Of a stretch of DNA of 64,000 bases, positions 37,232 to 46,983 are shown piece after piece. The notes beneath the pieces were generated by a model. It was not told where the DNA came from and did not search any database. It saw only the letters and a list, made by a program, of their open reading frames with translations. The stretch is taken from assembly GCA_016869215.1 (NCBI GenBank), contig VGEP01000017.1, positions 24,988-88,987 of the forward strand, read 5' to 3'. Both the position numbers and the translations under genes were made by a program. The stretch is from Alphaproteobacteria bacterium. Its GTDB lineage: Bacteria > Pseudomonadota > Alphaproteobacteria > Rhizobiales > Xanthobacteraceae. The stretch's first letter is position 1. Each line of letters begins with the position of its first letter.

Positions 37232-38118
37232 CGCACCAGCTCATCGAAAGTCATGCCCGCGTGCACCGCGAGTTCGGGCACGAGGGAGGTTTCGGTCATC
37301 CCCGGTTGGGTGTTGACCTCGAGACAGAACAGCCCCTCCGTCCCCGCACCACGGTCGTCGTAGCGAAAATCGGCCCTGGTCACGCCTCGACAGCCGAGGG
37401 CGTGATGCGCCTTGAGCGCTAGTCTTCGGACCTCTTGGTAAACAAATGGTGAAATTCTGGCCGGCAGGACGTGCCGCGACCCCCCCGGGGCGTATTTCGC
37501 CTCGTAGTCGTAGAACCGCGTCGCAGCCTCGATTTCGATCACATCCAGGGCCCGGTCGCCCATGACGGCGCAGGTCAATTCCTTGCCGGGAATAAATCGC
37601 TCGGCCATCACCCGGTCGCCGAACGCCCAGTCCTCGCGGGTCAGCTCCTGCGGCGGATGGGCATGCTGCTCGGTGACGATGAAGACCCCGACGCTCGAGC
37701 CCTCGCTGATCGGCTTTAGCACGTAGGGGCGCCGCAGCGGATGACCGCCGGCGGCCTCATGCCGGCTGACGACCTTGCCCTCCGGAACCGGCACGCCCGC
37801 CGCGGCCATGATGACCTTGGCGTGTTCCTTGTTCATGGCGAGCGCCGACGAAAGCACGCCGGAGTGCGTGTAAGGAATCCCTGCGATTTCGAGGATGCCC
37901 TGGATCGTGCCGTCCTCGCCCGGCCGGCCGTGCAGCACGTTGAAGGCGGCGTCCGGCTTGAGCGCGCCCAACACGGTGGCGACGTCGCGACCGACGTCGA
38001 CCCGGCTGACGCGGTAGCCGCAGCGATCCAGTGCGTCGGCGCAGGCCTTGCCGGAGCGCAGCGACACCTCGCGCTCGGACGACCAGCCCCCCATCAAAAC
38101 CGCGATGTGCTTGCTCAT
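37198..38118 (-). CDS. ddl: D-alanine--D-alanine ligase
   Basis: Predicted 306 residues of the DdlB type. ATP-grasp features are visible: HIAVLMGGWSSEREVSLRSG at the N-terminus, GRPGEDGTIQGILEIAGIPYTHSGVLSSALAMNK, and the C-terminal FRYDDRG and FCLEVNTQPGMTETSL with the metal-binding Glu/Asn. It makes D-Ala-D-Ala for the MurF reaction. Its ATG overlaps the stop of an FAD monooxygenase gene by 4 bases, so it is translationally coupled to a gene foreign to the dcw cluster. Confidence 0.96.
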   Translation of the reverse strand: MSKHIAVLMGGWSSEREVSLRSGKACADALDRCGYRVSRVDVGRDVATVLGALKPDAAFNVLHGRPGEDGTIQGILEIAGIPYTHSGVLSSALAMNKEHAKVIMAAAGVPVPEGKVVSRHEAAGGHPLRRPYVLKPISEGSSVGVFIVTEQHAHPPQELTREDWAFGDRVMAERFIPGKELTCAVMGDRALDVIEIEAATRFYDYEAKYAPGGSRHVLPARISPFVYQEVRRLALKAHHALGCRGVTRADFRYDDRGAGTEGLFCLEVNTQPGMTETSLVPELAVHAGMTFDELVRWMAEDASLNR

Positions 38119-39326
38119 GCCGCGGCCTCGCTCGGTTGCGGCAGGTCGAAGCCGTCGTAGAGCCAGGCCAGGCAGTCGAACATGTCGTCGTCGGTGCGCG
38201 CCGACCAGATCGCGCGCGCGACTTCGCGCTCGATGCCGCCGACGTGATAGAAGTTGTCCCAGAGATAGCGGGACTCGAATTGCACCCGCGCGGTGCGCAG
38301 GTAGCGGGCATTCTCATAGGTGCGGAACGCGCGTGCGTAGTCGCCGCCGGCCATCAGCTCGGCCAGGCACACCGCGTCCTCGATCGCCATGCACGCGCCC
38401 TGCGCGAACGTTTGCAGCGTCGGATGCGCGGCGTCGCCGAGCAGCGTCACGCGGCCCCGGCTCCAGCGCCGGATCGGATCGCGGTCGGAGCTGGCCCAGC
38501 CGCGGTGCGACAGGTCCATCATCGCCCACAGCGCCTTCATGGTCGGGTGCGATTGGCGATAGACGCGTGCCAGGTCGGGATGCGGACTCGCGGTGTCGCC
38601 CGGCGGTTCGTCCTCCGAGGTGCGGAACACCGTGACGATATTGAACAGCGTGCGATCGCGCAGCGGATAATGCACGATGTGGAAACCGTCTCCGGACCAC
38701 AGCACGACGTTGTCGCGGTCGACATCGAAGTTCACCTGGTCCATCGGCACGATTGTGCGGTGCGCGACGTAGCCGATCATGCGCGGCTCGCCTTCGTTCA
38801 GCATCAGCTGGCGCACGGTGGAGCGGATGCCGTCGGCGCCGATCAATGCCGCGCCTTCGATCGTGCGATTGCCGGCGGCCCGCACGCGCACGCACCGGCC
38901 GTCGTCGTCGAAGCCTTCGACCTGACAGTCCGCGATCATTTCGACGTTGTCGTTGGCCGCGCAGGCATCGAGCAGGATGCGGTGCAGGTCGACGCGATGG
39001 ATGACGATGTAAGGCCGCTTGAAGCGCGCGCGGAACGACGGCTTGCCGGTCGGGATGCTGGCGATGATTTCGCCGTCGGCCGCGTCCACCATCATCACGG
39101 CGTTCGGCACGATCGACTGCGCCAGCACCGCGTCGGTGATGCCGAGCCGGTCGAACATCGGAAACACATTGGGGCCAAGCTGGATGCCGAAGCCGATCAC
39201 GCCGAACTCCGGCGCCTGCTCCAGCACACGCACGCGGAACCCCTTGCGCGCGAGCGCAAGCGCAAGAGCTGCGCCGCCCAATCCGGCGCCGACCACGAGA
39301 ACGGGATCGCCTGCGTCCGTCACCAT
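38115..39326 (-). CDS. FAD-dependent aromatic-type monooxygenase inside the dcw cluster
   Basis: Predicted 403 residues. PVLVVGAGLGGAALALALARKGFRVRVLEQ is the FAD-binding Rossmann motif, ALIGADGIRSTVR the DG motif, and GDAAHPTLQTFAQGACMAIEDA the second FAD motif, as in salicylate and 3-hydroxybenzoate hydroxylases and related group A monooxygenases. GGAGG is one base before the ATG and four before the following GTG, so GTG may be the real start. The stop overlaps the ddl start (ATGA). The substrate is unknown. Confidence 0.88.
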   Translation of the reverse strand: MVTDAGDPVLVVGAGLGGAALALALARKGFRVRVLEQAPEFGVIGFGIQLGPNVFPMFDRLGITDAVLAQSIVPNAVMMVDAADGEIIASIPTGKPSFRARFKRPYIVIHRVDLHRILLDACAANDNVEMIADCQVEGFDDDGRCVRVRAAGNRTIEGAALIGADGIRSTVRQLMLNEGEPRMIGYVAHRTIVPMDQVNFDVDRDNVVLWSGDGFHIVHYPLRDRTLFNIVTVFRTSEDEPPGDTASPHPDLARVYRQSHPTMKALWAMMDLSHRGWASSDRDPIRRWSRGRVTLLGDAAHPTLQTFAQGACMAIEDAVCLAELMAGGDYARAFRTYENARYLRTARVQFESRYLWDNFYHVGGIEREVARAIWSARTDDDMFDCLAWLYDGFDLPQPSEAAA

Positions 39327-39555
39327 GCCTCCGCGAATCACAAGGCAAGCTAACCCGCTGGGAAAGAAACGTGAATCCTCGCTGACGGCATTCGTCGCGG
39401 ATCGCCGACGACGTGATTCAAAAGACACAATGCGGCTTTGCGCGGAATCGAAAACGCCGGAATGCGGAATCAAATTCGCAGCATTCGCGCGTAAGCGACT
39501 CAGGCGACTCGCGAAATTGCGCCGGCGCAGCACGCACCGGCAGATGCGCTGCGCA
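39327..39555 (-). promoter_or_regulatory. probable promoter region with seven GANTC sites
   Basis: The 229-bp gap upstream of the monooxygenase-ddl-ftsQ-ftsA block contains GANTC at 39335, 39373, 39415, 39445, 39467, 39497 and 39506. GANTC is the CcrM methylation target in alphaproteobacteria, where methylation together with GcrA sets cell-cycle timing of division genes. The region is visibly AT-richer than coding DNA and holds no gene. The promoter itself is inferred. Confidence 0.55.
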
Positions 39556-40485
39556 TCACGCCGATCGGGCGGACGGTATGCCGATCCGCTTGATCTCCCA
39601 TTCCAGCTCCACGCCGGAATTTTTTTTCACGCGCGCGCGAACCGTCTCGCCAAGACCTTCGATATCGGCAGCGGTGGCGTTGCCGAGATTGAGCAGGAAG
39701 TTGCAATGCAGTTCGGACACCTGCGCGCCGCCCCTGACGAGCCCGCGGCAGCCGGCGGCGTCGATCAGCTCCCAGGCCTTCCTGCCCGGCGGGTTCTTGA
39801 AGGTCGAGCCGCCGGTACGGCTCTTGATCGGCTGCGTCGCCTCACGGCTTTCGGTGATCTTGTCCATCTCGGCCGCGATTACCGCCGGATCGCCGCGCGT
39901 GCCTTCGAACGTCGCCTCGGTGAAAATGTAGTCATCGGGCGCGCCGCAGTGGCGGTAGGTGTAGTGCATGTCGGCGTTCGACAGCACGTGCACCGTGCCC
40001 TTGCGATCGACCGCGCGCGCCGCCACCAGTGCGTCTTTCGTTTCGCGGCCGTAGGCGCCGCCGTTCATGCGCAGCGCGCCGCCGACGGCTCCCGGAATGC
40101 CGCGCAGGAACGCAAGCCCCGCGATGCCGGCCTCCTGCGCCGCGCGCGCCACGCGCACGTCGGGCACCGCCGCGCCCGCCGTGACGCGCTGGCCATCGGT
40201 CTTGATATCGGAGAAACCGCGGCCGAGCCGCACCACCACGCCTGGAATGCCGCCGTCGCGCACGATCAGGTTGGAGCCGAGACCGACGACGGTCGCCGGG
40301 ATATCGGCGGGAAGCGCGGCAAGGAAATAGGCGAGATCGGCCTCGTCCTCTGGCATGAACAGCACCTGCGCCGGCCCGCCGACGCGGAACCAGGTCAGCG
40401 GCGCGAGCGGCTCGTTCGGCAGCAGGCGCCCGCGCAGCTTCGGCGCGCGGGATTTCAGGTCCGGAACGATGTCCGGGAAACTCAT
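39556..40485 (-). CDS. murB: UDP-N-acetylenolpyruvoylglucosamine reductase
   Basis: Predicted 309 residues from the ATG of [22 protein letters not shown]-binding features include [38 protein letters not shown] and [32 protein letters not shown] holds the catalytic serine that protonates the intermediate. It reduces the enolpyruvyl group to form UDP-MurNAc. The 4-base overlap with murC shows tight coupling; downstream comes a 229-bp gap rather than ddl. Confidence 0.96.
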   Translation of the reverse strand: MSFPDIVPDLKSRAPKLRGRLLPNEPLAPLTWFRVGGPAQVLFMPEDEADLAYFLAALPADIPATVVGLGSNLIVRDGGIPGVVVRLGRGFSDIKTDGQRVTAGAAVPDVRVARAAQEAGIAGLAFLRGIPGAVGGALRMNGGAYGRETKDALVAARAVDRKGTVHVLSNADMHYTYRHCGAPDDYIFTEATFEGTRGDPAVIAAEMDKITESREATQPIKSRTGGSTFKNPPGRKAWELIDAAGCRGLVRGGAQVSELHCNFLLNLGNATAADIEGLGETVRARVKKNSGVELEWEIKRIGIPSARSA

Positions 40486-41888
40486 GCGGAAAGCGCCTTC
40501 AGTTCGCCTTCCAGCGCGTAGGCCCATTGCGTGATATTGCCGGCGCCGAGACAGACTACGTAATCGCCGGGCTTCGCCAGCCCCTTCACGATTGCCGCAA
40601 GCTGCGGCTGGCCGGGCAGCGCGATCGCCTGGCGGTGGCCGCGCGCGCGCACCGCCGCGACCAGATGATCGCGGTCGATGCCCTCGATCGGCGCCTCGCC
40701 CGCGGGATAGACGTCCGCGACGATCACGGCGTCGGCGTCGTTGAAGCAGGTCGAGAACGGCTCGAGCAGCGATTGCAGGCGGGTGTAGCGATGCGGCTGC
40801 ACCACGGCAATCACCTGGCCTTTCGTCGACTCGCGCGCGGCCTTGAGCACCGCCGCGATCTCCACCGGATGATGGCCGTAGTCGTCGATGATGGCGACGC
40901 CATTCCACTCGCCGGCGCGGCTGAAGCGCCGCCGCACGCCGCCGAACGCGGCCAGGGCCCCGCGGATCGCCTCGTCGGAAACGCCGAGTTCGTGCGCCAC
41001 CGCCACCGCCGAAGTGGCGTTGAGCGCGTTGTGGCGCCCCGGCATCGGCAGCATCAGGTTGCCGATGGTGTGCACGGTCTTGCCCGCGCGGTCGCGGAAC
41101 AGCACGGTGAATCGCTGCCGGCCGCCGGAACTGTCGATATCGACGATGCGCACGTCGGCCTGCGGGTTCTCGCCGTAAGTGACGATGCGGCGGTCCTCGA
41201 TGCGGCCGACGATGCGCTGCACGATCGGATGGTCGGCGCACATCACGGCGAAGCCGTAGAACGGCACGTTTTCCACGAAATCGCGGAACGCCTCCTGCAC
41301 CGCGGCGAAGGTCTTGAAGTGGTCGAGGTGTTCGGCGTCGACGTTGGTGACGATGCAGACGTCCGCAGGCAATTTCAGGAACGTGCCGTCGGACTCGTCG
41401 GCCTCCACCACCATCCAGTCGCCTTCGCCGAGCCGCGCGTTGGTGCCGTAGGCGTTGATGATGCCGCCGTTGATCACGGTTGGGTCGAAGCCGCCGGCGT
41501 CGAGCAGGGCCGCCACCATCGACGTGGTCGTGGTCTTGCCGTGGGTGCCCGCGACCGCGACGCAGCTTTTCAGCCGCATCAGTTCGGCAAGCATTTCGGC
41601 GCGGCGCACCACCGGAAGCCGCTTCTCGCGCGCCGCGACCAGTTCCGCGTTGTCGCGCTTGATCGCCGACGACACCACCAGCACCGCAGCGCCCTCGATG
41701 TGCTTGCCGTCGTGGCCGACGAACACCGTGGCACCCTTCTCGCGCAGCCGCTTGACGTTGGCGTTGTCGCTCGCGTCCGAGCCCTGGACCTTGTAGCCGA
41801 GGTTGATCAGCACCTCGGCGATGCCGCTCATGCCGATGCCCCCGATGCCGACGAAATGGATCGGGCCGATCTTGGGCGGCAGCTTCAT
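40482..41888 (-). CDS. murC: UDP-N-acetylmuramate--L-alanine ligase
   Basis: Predicted 468 residues. N-terminal UDP-binding domain [21 protein letters not shown]-binding loop [17 protein letters not shown], and later [16 protein letters not shown] and [18 protein letters not shown], all diagnostic of MurC. It adds L-Ala to UDP-MurNAc in the cytoplasm. It starts 106 bases after the murG stop and overlaps murB by 4 bases. Confidence 0.97.
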   Translation of the reverse strand: MKLPPKIGPIHFVGIGGIGMSGIAEVLINLGYKVQGSDASDNANVKRLREKGATVFVGHDGKHIEGAAVLVVSSAIKRDNAELVAAREKRLPVVRRAEMLAELMRLKSCVAVAGTHGKTTTTSMVAALLDAGGFDPTVINGGIINAYGTNARLGEGDWMVVEADESDGTFLKLPADVCIVTNVDAEHLDHFKTFAAVQEAFRDFVENVPFYGFAVMCADHPIVQRIVGRIEDRRIVTYGENPQADVRIVDIDSSGGRQRFTVLFRDRAGKTVHTIGNLMLPMPGRHNALNATSAVAVAHELGVSDEAIRGALAAFGGVRRRFSRAGEWNGVAIIDDYGHHPVEIAAVLKAARESTKGQVIAVVQPHRYTRLQSLLEPFSTCFNDADAVIVADVYPAGEAPIEGIDRDHLVAAVRARGHRQAIALPGQPQLAAIVKGLAKPGDYVVCLGAGNITQWAYALEGELKALSA

Positions 41889-41994
41889 GCGATTTCCCCA
41901 GGCTCTTGCGTCGTCATGCCCGGACGCGCTCCGAGCATCCTCGACTTAATGCAAGACGGCGATGGCCGGAACAAGTCCGGCCGGGGCGTACCGG

Positions 41995-43098
41995 CTATTT
42001 TCCGATTCCCCCGATCCGCAACACCAGATCGGCCAGCCGCTCGGCGGCGTCGGGAATTCCGATGGTTTTTGCCGCGGCCGCCATGGCCGGCAGCCGGCCG
42101 GCGTCTGCCGCAAGCGCGGCGATCTCGGACGCCAGCCGGTCCGGGGTAAATTCGGACTGATCGAGGCGGATTGCGCCGCCGGCCTGCATCAGCACGCCGG
42201 CGTTGGCGCGCTGATCCTGATCGAGCGCATGCGGCAGCGGCACGAGGATGCCCGGCCGCCCGATCACTGACAGCTCGGCCACAGTGGAAGCGCCCGAGCG
42301 CGACACCACAAGATGGCTCGCCGCCATCCGCGCCGGCAGGTCAGTGAAGAACGGCGCCACATCCGCCGACACCTGAATTTTTGCATAGGCCGCCCGCACG
42401 CGCTCCAGATCCTCCTCGCGCGTCTGCTGCGTCACCCGCAGCCGCATTTGCAGACGCGGCTCCAGCCGCTCCACCGCGGGCGGCACGATGTCGGCCATCA
42501 CGCGCGCGCCCTGGCTGCCGCCGAACACCAGAAGATGCAGCGGCCCGCTCGCATCGAGCGCAGGATAAGGCACGCCCGCGGCCGCGAGCACCGCCGGCCG
42601 CACCGGGTTGCCGGTGTGGGTCGCCTTGGCGGCGAGCACCGGCTGCGAATTGAGAATGCCGGGAAAGCCGGTGGCGATCGCGCGCACCCGCGGCGCCAGC
42701 ATCCGGTTGGCGCGGCCCATGACCGCGTTCTGTTCGTGGATCACCGTCGGGATGCCGCGCCAGACCGCGGCGAGCAGCGGCGGCACGGTCGGATAGCCGC
42801 CGAATCCGACCACCACCGCGGGCCTGACCGAAGGCAGCGTCCACCACGCCTTGGCCAGCCCGAACGCCAGCGTCGAGCCGGCGCGGGCGAGCGACAACGG
42901 ATTGCGTCCCTGCGCGGTGGCGCTCGGAATGACGTGGATGGCCTCCGGTGGAAACGCGGTGGCGTGCTTTGCCGCGCGCGTGTCGGTGGCAAGACCGACC
43001 GCGACGCCGCGCGCCTTCAGCGCGGCGGCGAGCGACTCGGCGGGGAACAGATGGCCGCCCGTGCCGCCGGCGGCGACGAGGACGCCGCCCTCGGCCAT
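41995..43098 (-). CDS. murG: undecaprenyl-PP-MurNAc-pentapeptide GlcNAc transferase
   Basis: Predicted 367 residues. The GT28 fold starts GVLVAAGGTGGHLFPAESLA, with the GGTGGH loop at residues 11-16. VVGFGGYPTVPPLLAA, IHEQNAVMGRANR, VFGGSQGARV and the UDP-GlcNAc-binding SRSGASTVAELSVIGRPGILVPLPHALDQDQRANA follow. It converts lipid I to lipid II at the inner face of the membrane. The start overlaps the ftsW stop by one base (TGATG). Confidence 0.97.
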   Translation of the reverse strand: MAEGGVLVAAGGTGGHLFPAESLAAALKARGVAVGLATDTRAAKHATAFPPEAIHVIPSATAQGRNPLSLARAGSTLAFGLAKAWWTLPSVRPAVVVGFGGYPTVPPLLAAVWRGIPTVIHEQNAVMGRANRMLAPRVRAIATGFPGILNSQPVLAAKATHTGNPVRPAVLAAAGVPYPALDASGPLHLLVFGGSQGARVMADIVPPAVERLEPRLQMRLRVTQQTREEDLERVRAAYAKIQVSADVAPFFTDLPARMAASHLVVSRSGASTVAELSVIGRPGILVPLPHALDQDQRANAGVLMQAGGAIRLDQSEFTPDRLASEIAALAADAGRLPAMAAAAKTIGIPDAAERLADLVLRIGGIGK

Positions 43099-44249
43099 CA
43101 GGCCGGACTCCCGGCGATGGCGTAGTCGCGCCGCGCCAGCAATTCCGCCTGCGGACGGTCGCGCGTCAGCGCGAGCAGCATCCCCATGCCGTAGGCTAGC
43201 GACAGCATCGAGGAGCCGCCGTAGGAGACGAACGGCAGCGTCATGCCCTTGGCCGGCATGAGGTGCAGGTTCACCGCCATGTTGATCGACGACTGGATGC
43301 CGAACAGGATCGCAAGCCCCGCGGTCGCAAAGCGGATGAACGGGTCCTCGTTGCGCATGGCGTGCATCAACGAACGGATCACGATGAAAGCGAACAGCGC
43401 GAGCAGCATCAGGCAGAGCACGATGCCGAATTCCTCCGCCGCCACCGCGAACACGAAGTCGGTGTGGCTCTCCGGCAGGATGCGCTTGACGGTGCCCTCG
43501 CCCGGACCGCGGCCGAACCAGCCGCCGCGCGAGAACGACTCCAGCGCGATGTCGATGTTGAACGTGTCGCCCGACGCCGGATCGAGAAAGCGCTGAATGC
43601 GGCGCGCCACGTGCGGCACGGTGAAGTAGGCGCCGACCAGCCCCACGCCCGCGATGCCGGCGAGCCCCGCGACCCAGATCACCCGCATGCCCGCCATGAA
43701 GAACAGCGCGCCCCAGACCGCCGCGATCAGCATGGTCTGGCCGAAGTCCGGCTGCAGCACCAGCATCGCCACCACGACCACCAGCAGCGCGAGCGCCGCG
43801 GTGTTGGCCGGCATTTCCGGCCGCCGCGTCGACTCCGCAAACAGCCAGGCGATCAGGATCACGAAGGCTGGCTTGACGAACTCGGACGGCTGCACGTTGA
43901 CGCCGAGGATGACGAGCCAGCGGCGCGCGCCCTTGATCTCGGCGCCGAAGATCGGCGTCAGCGCGCAGAGCACGAGGCTCACCAGGAACACGACCAGCGC
44001 GACCCGCCGCAGATAGCGCGTCGAGAGAAACGACGTCACCAGCAGCACGGCAAGCGCCGGCGCGAGGAACAGGATATGGCGGTGCACGAAGTGGAAGGCG
44101 TCGAGGTTGAGCCGCGCCGCAACCGGCGGGCTCGCGGCGAGCGACAGGATGATGCCGCCCAGCATCAACCCGAACAGCGCGGCCATGATCGGCTTGTCGA
44201 CCGTCCACCACCAGTCGCCGAACGGCGTGCGTACCTTGCGCGAAACCAT
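43098..44249 (-). CDS. ftsW: peptidoglycan glycosyltransferase FtsW
   Basis: Predicted 383 residues with about ten membrane helices (SEDS family). GAEIKGARRWLVILGVNVQPSEFVKPAFVI and LPESHTDFVFAVAAEEFG contain the conserved Arg and the catalytic-site region, and LPFVSYGGSSML closes the fold. FtsW polymerises septal glycan together with FtsI. The true start is the ATG of MVSRKVRTPFGDWWW; the frame is open further upstream but antisense to nothing meaningful. In this genome the gene follows a glycosyltransferase rather than murD. Confidence 0.96.
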   Translation of the reverse strand: MVSRKVRTPFGDWWWTVDKPIMAALFGLMLGGIILSLAASPPVAARLNLDAFHFVHRHILFLAPALAVLLVTSFLSTRYLRRVALVVFLVSLVLCALTPIFGAEIKGARRWLVILGVNVQPSEFVKPAFVILIAWLFAESTRRPEMPANTAALALLVVVVAMLVLQPDFGQTMLIAAVWGALFFMAGMRVIWVAGLAGIAGVGLVGAYFTVPHVARRIQRFLDPASGDTFNIDIALESFSRGGWFGRGPGEGTVKRILPESHTDFVFAVAAEEFGIVLCLMLLALFAFIVIRSLMHAMRNEDPFIRFATAGLAILFGIQSSINMAVNLHLMPAKGMTLPFVSYGGSSMLSLAYGMGMLLALTRDRPQAELLARRDYAIAGSPA

Positions 44250-44335
44250 GAATCCCCTGCCGCGGCTCCGGACGGGCATCCGATATGACGCCGTCGTGGT
44301 TACCAGGGTGTTAACGGCGTCGTGGCGACGCCCGG

Positions 44336-45448
44336 CTACTGGGGCCGGCGCCAGGTCAGGATCGAGGTCATGGCGTAGTTCCAGACCAGGCTCATGGCCG
44401 CGCCCGCAATACCCGCCGCCCACCAAGCCGCATCGCGCTGCCCGAACAGCAGGCTCGCGACCCCGATATTGCCGACCGCGCCGACGCTGCAGACCAGCGC
44501 GAACGACAGTAGCCCGCCGAACCAGCGCCAGCCGGCCAGCCGCACGTCGCGGTAGGTCAGCCAGTTGTTCAGGGTGAAGTTGCCGGCGATCGCCGCCGCC
44601 GTCGCGGCTGTCTGGCCGACCAGGAAGCTCGATCCCAGTACGCTCAGGAACAGCCACAACACGGCGAGATGGACCACAATGCCGAGCGCGCCCACGACCG
44701 AAAACAGCACCAGCCGGATCGGTAGGATGCGGCCGACGAGCTTGTCGGCCAGCAGCAGCAGATACTCGACGCCGGTCAGCGCATCGAATTTGCTTTCGCC
44801 CGCCTGCCGCGCGCGAAAGCGGTACGGCAGTTCCTTGACCCGCAGCGGCCGCGGCGACGAAGCCAGGATATCGAGCAGAACCTTGAACCCGATGGTCGAC
44901 AGCCGCCGCATCGAAAGCTCGAATGCGTCGCGCCGCAACATGAAGAAGCCGCTCATCGGATCGGTCAGCGAAACGCGCAGCAGCCATTGCCCGAGCGACG
45001 TTGCGATGGCGCTGAGCCGCGCGCGCTTTTCGTCCCAGTCGCCGACGCCGCCTTCGGCCGCGTAGCGGCTGCCGACCACGATATCGAACGGCTCCTCCTG
45101 CAATGTCTTCAGCATCCGCGGCAACAGCGCCTCGTCGTGCTGGAGATCGGCGTCCATCACCGCGACGAACGGCGCCGCGCTCGCCTGAATGCCTTCGATG
45201 CAGGCGGACGCGAGCCCGCGCCGCCCGATCCGCCGGATCAGGCGCACGCGCCGGTCGGTCCGCGCCAGTTCCAGCACCGCTTGCGGAGTGCCGTCCGCGG
45301 AATCGTCGTCGACGAAAATCGCTTCCCAGTCGATGCCTTCGAGCACCGCGCACAGACGCTCGTAGAGCGGCCGGATATTCTCATGCTCGTCGCGGGTCGG
45401 AACGACCACGGCGAGCGCAGGACCGGGATGGGCCGAGGCATGAACCAT
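44336..45448 (-). CDS. two-domain GT2 glycosyltransferase with C-terminal GtrA domain
   Basis: Predicted 370 residues. The N-terminal 240 residues are a family 2 glycosyltransferase of the dolichyl-phosphate-mannose type: VVVPTRDEHENI, IFVDDDSADGT, and VMDADLQHDE with the DxD-like metal site. The C-terminal 130 residues hold four membrane helices with NWLTYRD and NYAMTSILTWR, the GtrA signature. Such fusions charge a polyprenyl phosphate with a sugar and may flip it for envelope glycosylation. It is divergent from a polytopic membrane protein gene; together they interrupt the dcw cluster. Confidence 0.88.
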   Translation of the reverse strand: MVHASAHPGPALAVVVPTRDEHENIRPLYERLCAVLEGIDWEAIFVDDDSADGTPQAVLELARTDRRVRLIRRIGRRGLASACIEGIQASAAPFVAVMDADLQHDEALLPRMLKTLQEEPFDIVVGSRYAAEGGVGDWDEKRARLSAIATSLGQWLLRVSLTDPMSGFFMLRRDAFELSMRRLSTIGFKVLLDILASSPRPLRVKELPYRFRARQAGESKFDALTGVEYLLLLADKLVGRILPIRLVLFSVVGALGIVVHLAVLWLFLSVLGSSFLVGQTAATAAAIAGNFTLNNWLTYRDVRLAGWRWFGGLLSFALVCSVGAVGNIGVASLLFGQRDAAWWAAGIAGAAMSLVWNYAMTSILTWRRPQ

Positions 45449-45564
45449 GCGGATGCTGGCTATCGCATGGAACGGCCGGCCTCACAACGCCCGCAACTCC
45501 CGGCCGCGCACTGGCCCGGCCGCCCGAATGCGCCTATGATTCCCGGCAACACCAGCCATCGGCG

Positions 45565-46965
45565 ATGCCGTCACCGCTTCCCCGCAACTCCGTCGTCCTT
45601 GCCGTGTCGCTGTTCGCGGCGCTGTGCCTGTTCTACAGCGCGTGGCCGGTCTGGCGCGCGCTGTTTCCGATCGAGATCGATCTCAACGAAGCCTGGAATG
45701 CCTATCACGCCGACGCAGCGGTGGCGGGCCGCACGCTCTATCCGGACCCGGCGGGCCTGGTGGCCAACAACTATCCGCCGCTGTCCTATGTTCTGATCGG
45801 CTGGCTTTCGCTGTCGGGCGTGGACGCGATCTACATCGGGCGCGCGCTGTCGCTGCTTGCGACCGGCACGCTCGCGATCACCGCCGCGCTCTGTATCCTT
45901 CAACTCGGCGGCGGGCGCATTGCCGCCGCGCTCGGCGGATTCTGGTTTCTCGGGACCATGGTGCGTCATGCCGACTGGTATGTCGGCATGAACGATCCCC
46001 ACCTGCTCGCGCTGGCGATCATGGGGCTCGCGCTCTTGTGGTACCTGCGGCGCGGGCCCGGACGCGCACCGGAGCCCATCGTCCTGATGCTGGTGCTGGC
46101 GGGGTTCGTCAAGCACACGCTGGTCGCGTTCCCGGCGGCGGTGCTGCTGGATTGGGCGCGGCACAACTGGCGGTTCGCGCTACGCGGCGCGCTGGCCGGG
46201 ATCGCCGCCTCCGGGCTGGGTCTCGTGTTATGCACGGCGTGGTTCGGAACCGACTTCCTGGCGCAGATGTTCCTGTCGCCGCGGCAGGTTTCGCTGGATC
46301 GCGCGTTGAAAAGCCTCGAACGCATCGGCGGAATCGCTCCCGTGCTGATCGTTTGGGCGGTCTGGGCCTGGCACGACCGCAAGAGCGAGGCGGCGAAGCT
46401 GACCACGATCCTTGTCGGGTGCTCGTTCGCGGTCTACGCGATGCAGAAGTCGGGCTACAACGTCGACGTCAACGCGCAGTTCGAGCTGAACCTCGCGCTC
46501 GCTATCGGCCTCGGCCTCGCGGTCCATCGGCTGGCCGTCCTGCCGATCGCGCAGCGCCTGGGCGCGGACAAGCTGCGGCTCGCGATCGTCGGCGTGCTCG
46601 CGGCCGGACTGCTTGCGGCGCCGGGCCTCGAGCCTTATTGGCTGGCGGTCAGCTCCGACTATCGCGACCAGTTCCGGCAAAACTCGGAAGTCGTGAGGTC
46701 GGAGACCGCGCGCATCGCCGCCATCCGCGGCGACTTCATCTGCACGACGATGAGCGTGTGCCGCGCGGCGGGCAAGCGCTTCGTCCACGACGAGTCCTAC
46801 ACCGGGCAGAAGATCACGGCGGGAGTCTGGGACGCCGCCCGCTGGCAAGCCGAGCTCGTTCGCCAACGCATCGGCTGGCAGCCGATCGATCCCCGCGCCG
46901 GCATGCGGCCCTTGATGCGGCAACTGCCGTGGGGCCGCACCATGCCTTCGCCGCGGATGCAGTGA
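45565..46965 (+). CDS. polytopic membrane protein, probable GT-C-type glycosyltransferase
   Basis: Predicted 466 residues with about ten hydrophobic segments. An acidic first loop, IEIDLNEAWNAYHADAAVAG, follows the first helix, and a further NNYPPLSYVLIGWL loop resembles those of GT39/ArnT-like GT-C enzymes that use polyprenyl-phosphate sugars. This would make it the acceptor-side partner of the divergent GT2-GtrA protein. The family assignment is tentative. It is the only plus-strand gene inside the dcw region and converges on murD with an 18-bp gap. Confidence 0.72.
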   Translation: MPSPLPRNSVVLAVSLFAALCLFYSAWPVWRALFPIEIDLNEAWNAYHADAAVAGRTLYPDPAGLVANNYPPLSYVLIGWLSLSGVDAIYIGRALSLLATGTLAITAALCILQLGGGRIAAALGGFWFLGTMVRHADWYVGMNDPHLLALAIMGLALLWYLRRGPGRAPEPIVLMLVLAGFVKHTLVAFPAAVLLDWARHNWRFALRGALAGIAASGLGLVLCTAWFGTDFLAQMFLSPRQVSLDRALKSLERIGGIAPVLIVWAVWAWHDRKSEAAKLTTILVGCSFAVYAMQKSGYNVDVNAQFELNLALAIGLGLAVHRLAVLPIAQRLGADKLRLAIVGVLAAGLLAAPGLEPYWLAVSSDYRDQFRQNSEVVRSETARIAAIRGDFICTTMSVCRAAGKRFVHDESYTGQKITAGVWDAARWQAELVRQRIGWQPIDPRAGMRPLMRQLPWGRTMPSPRMQ

Positions 46966-46983
46966 ATCGTCGAATGGCCAGCG

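Noticed and set aside
40527..42149. 540-codon plus-strand frame opposite murC
   Set aside because: An antisense shadow of GC-biased third positions; MurC motifs on the minus strand are unambiguous.
43098..45353. A single large protein joining FtsW to upstream sequence
   Set aside because: The frame upstream of the FtsW start merely runs through the GT2-GtrA gene in another frame. FtsW length and start are normal without it.
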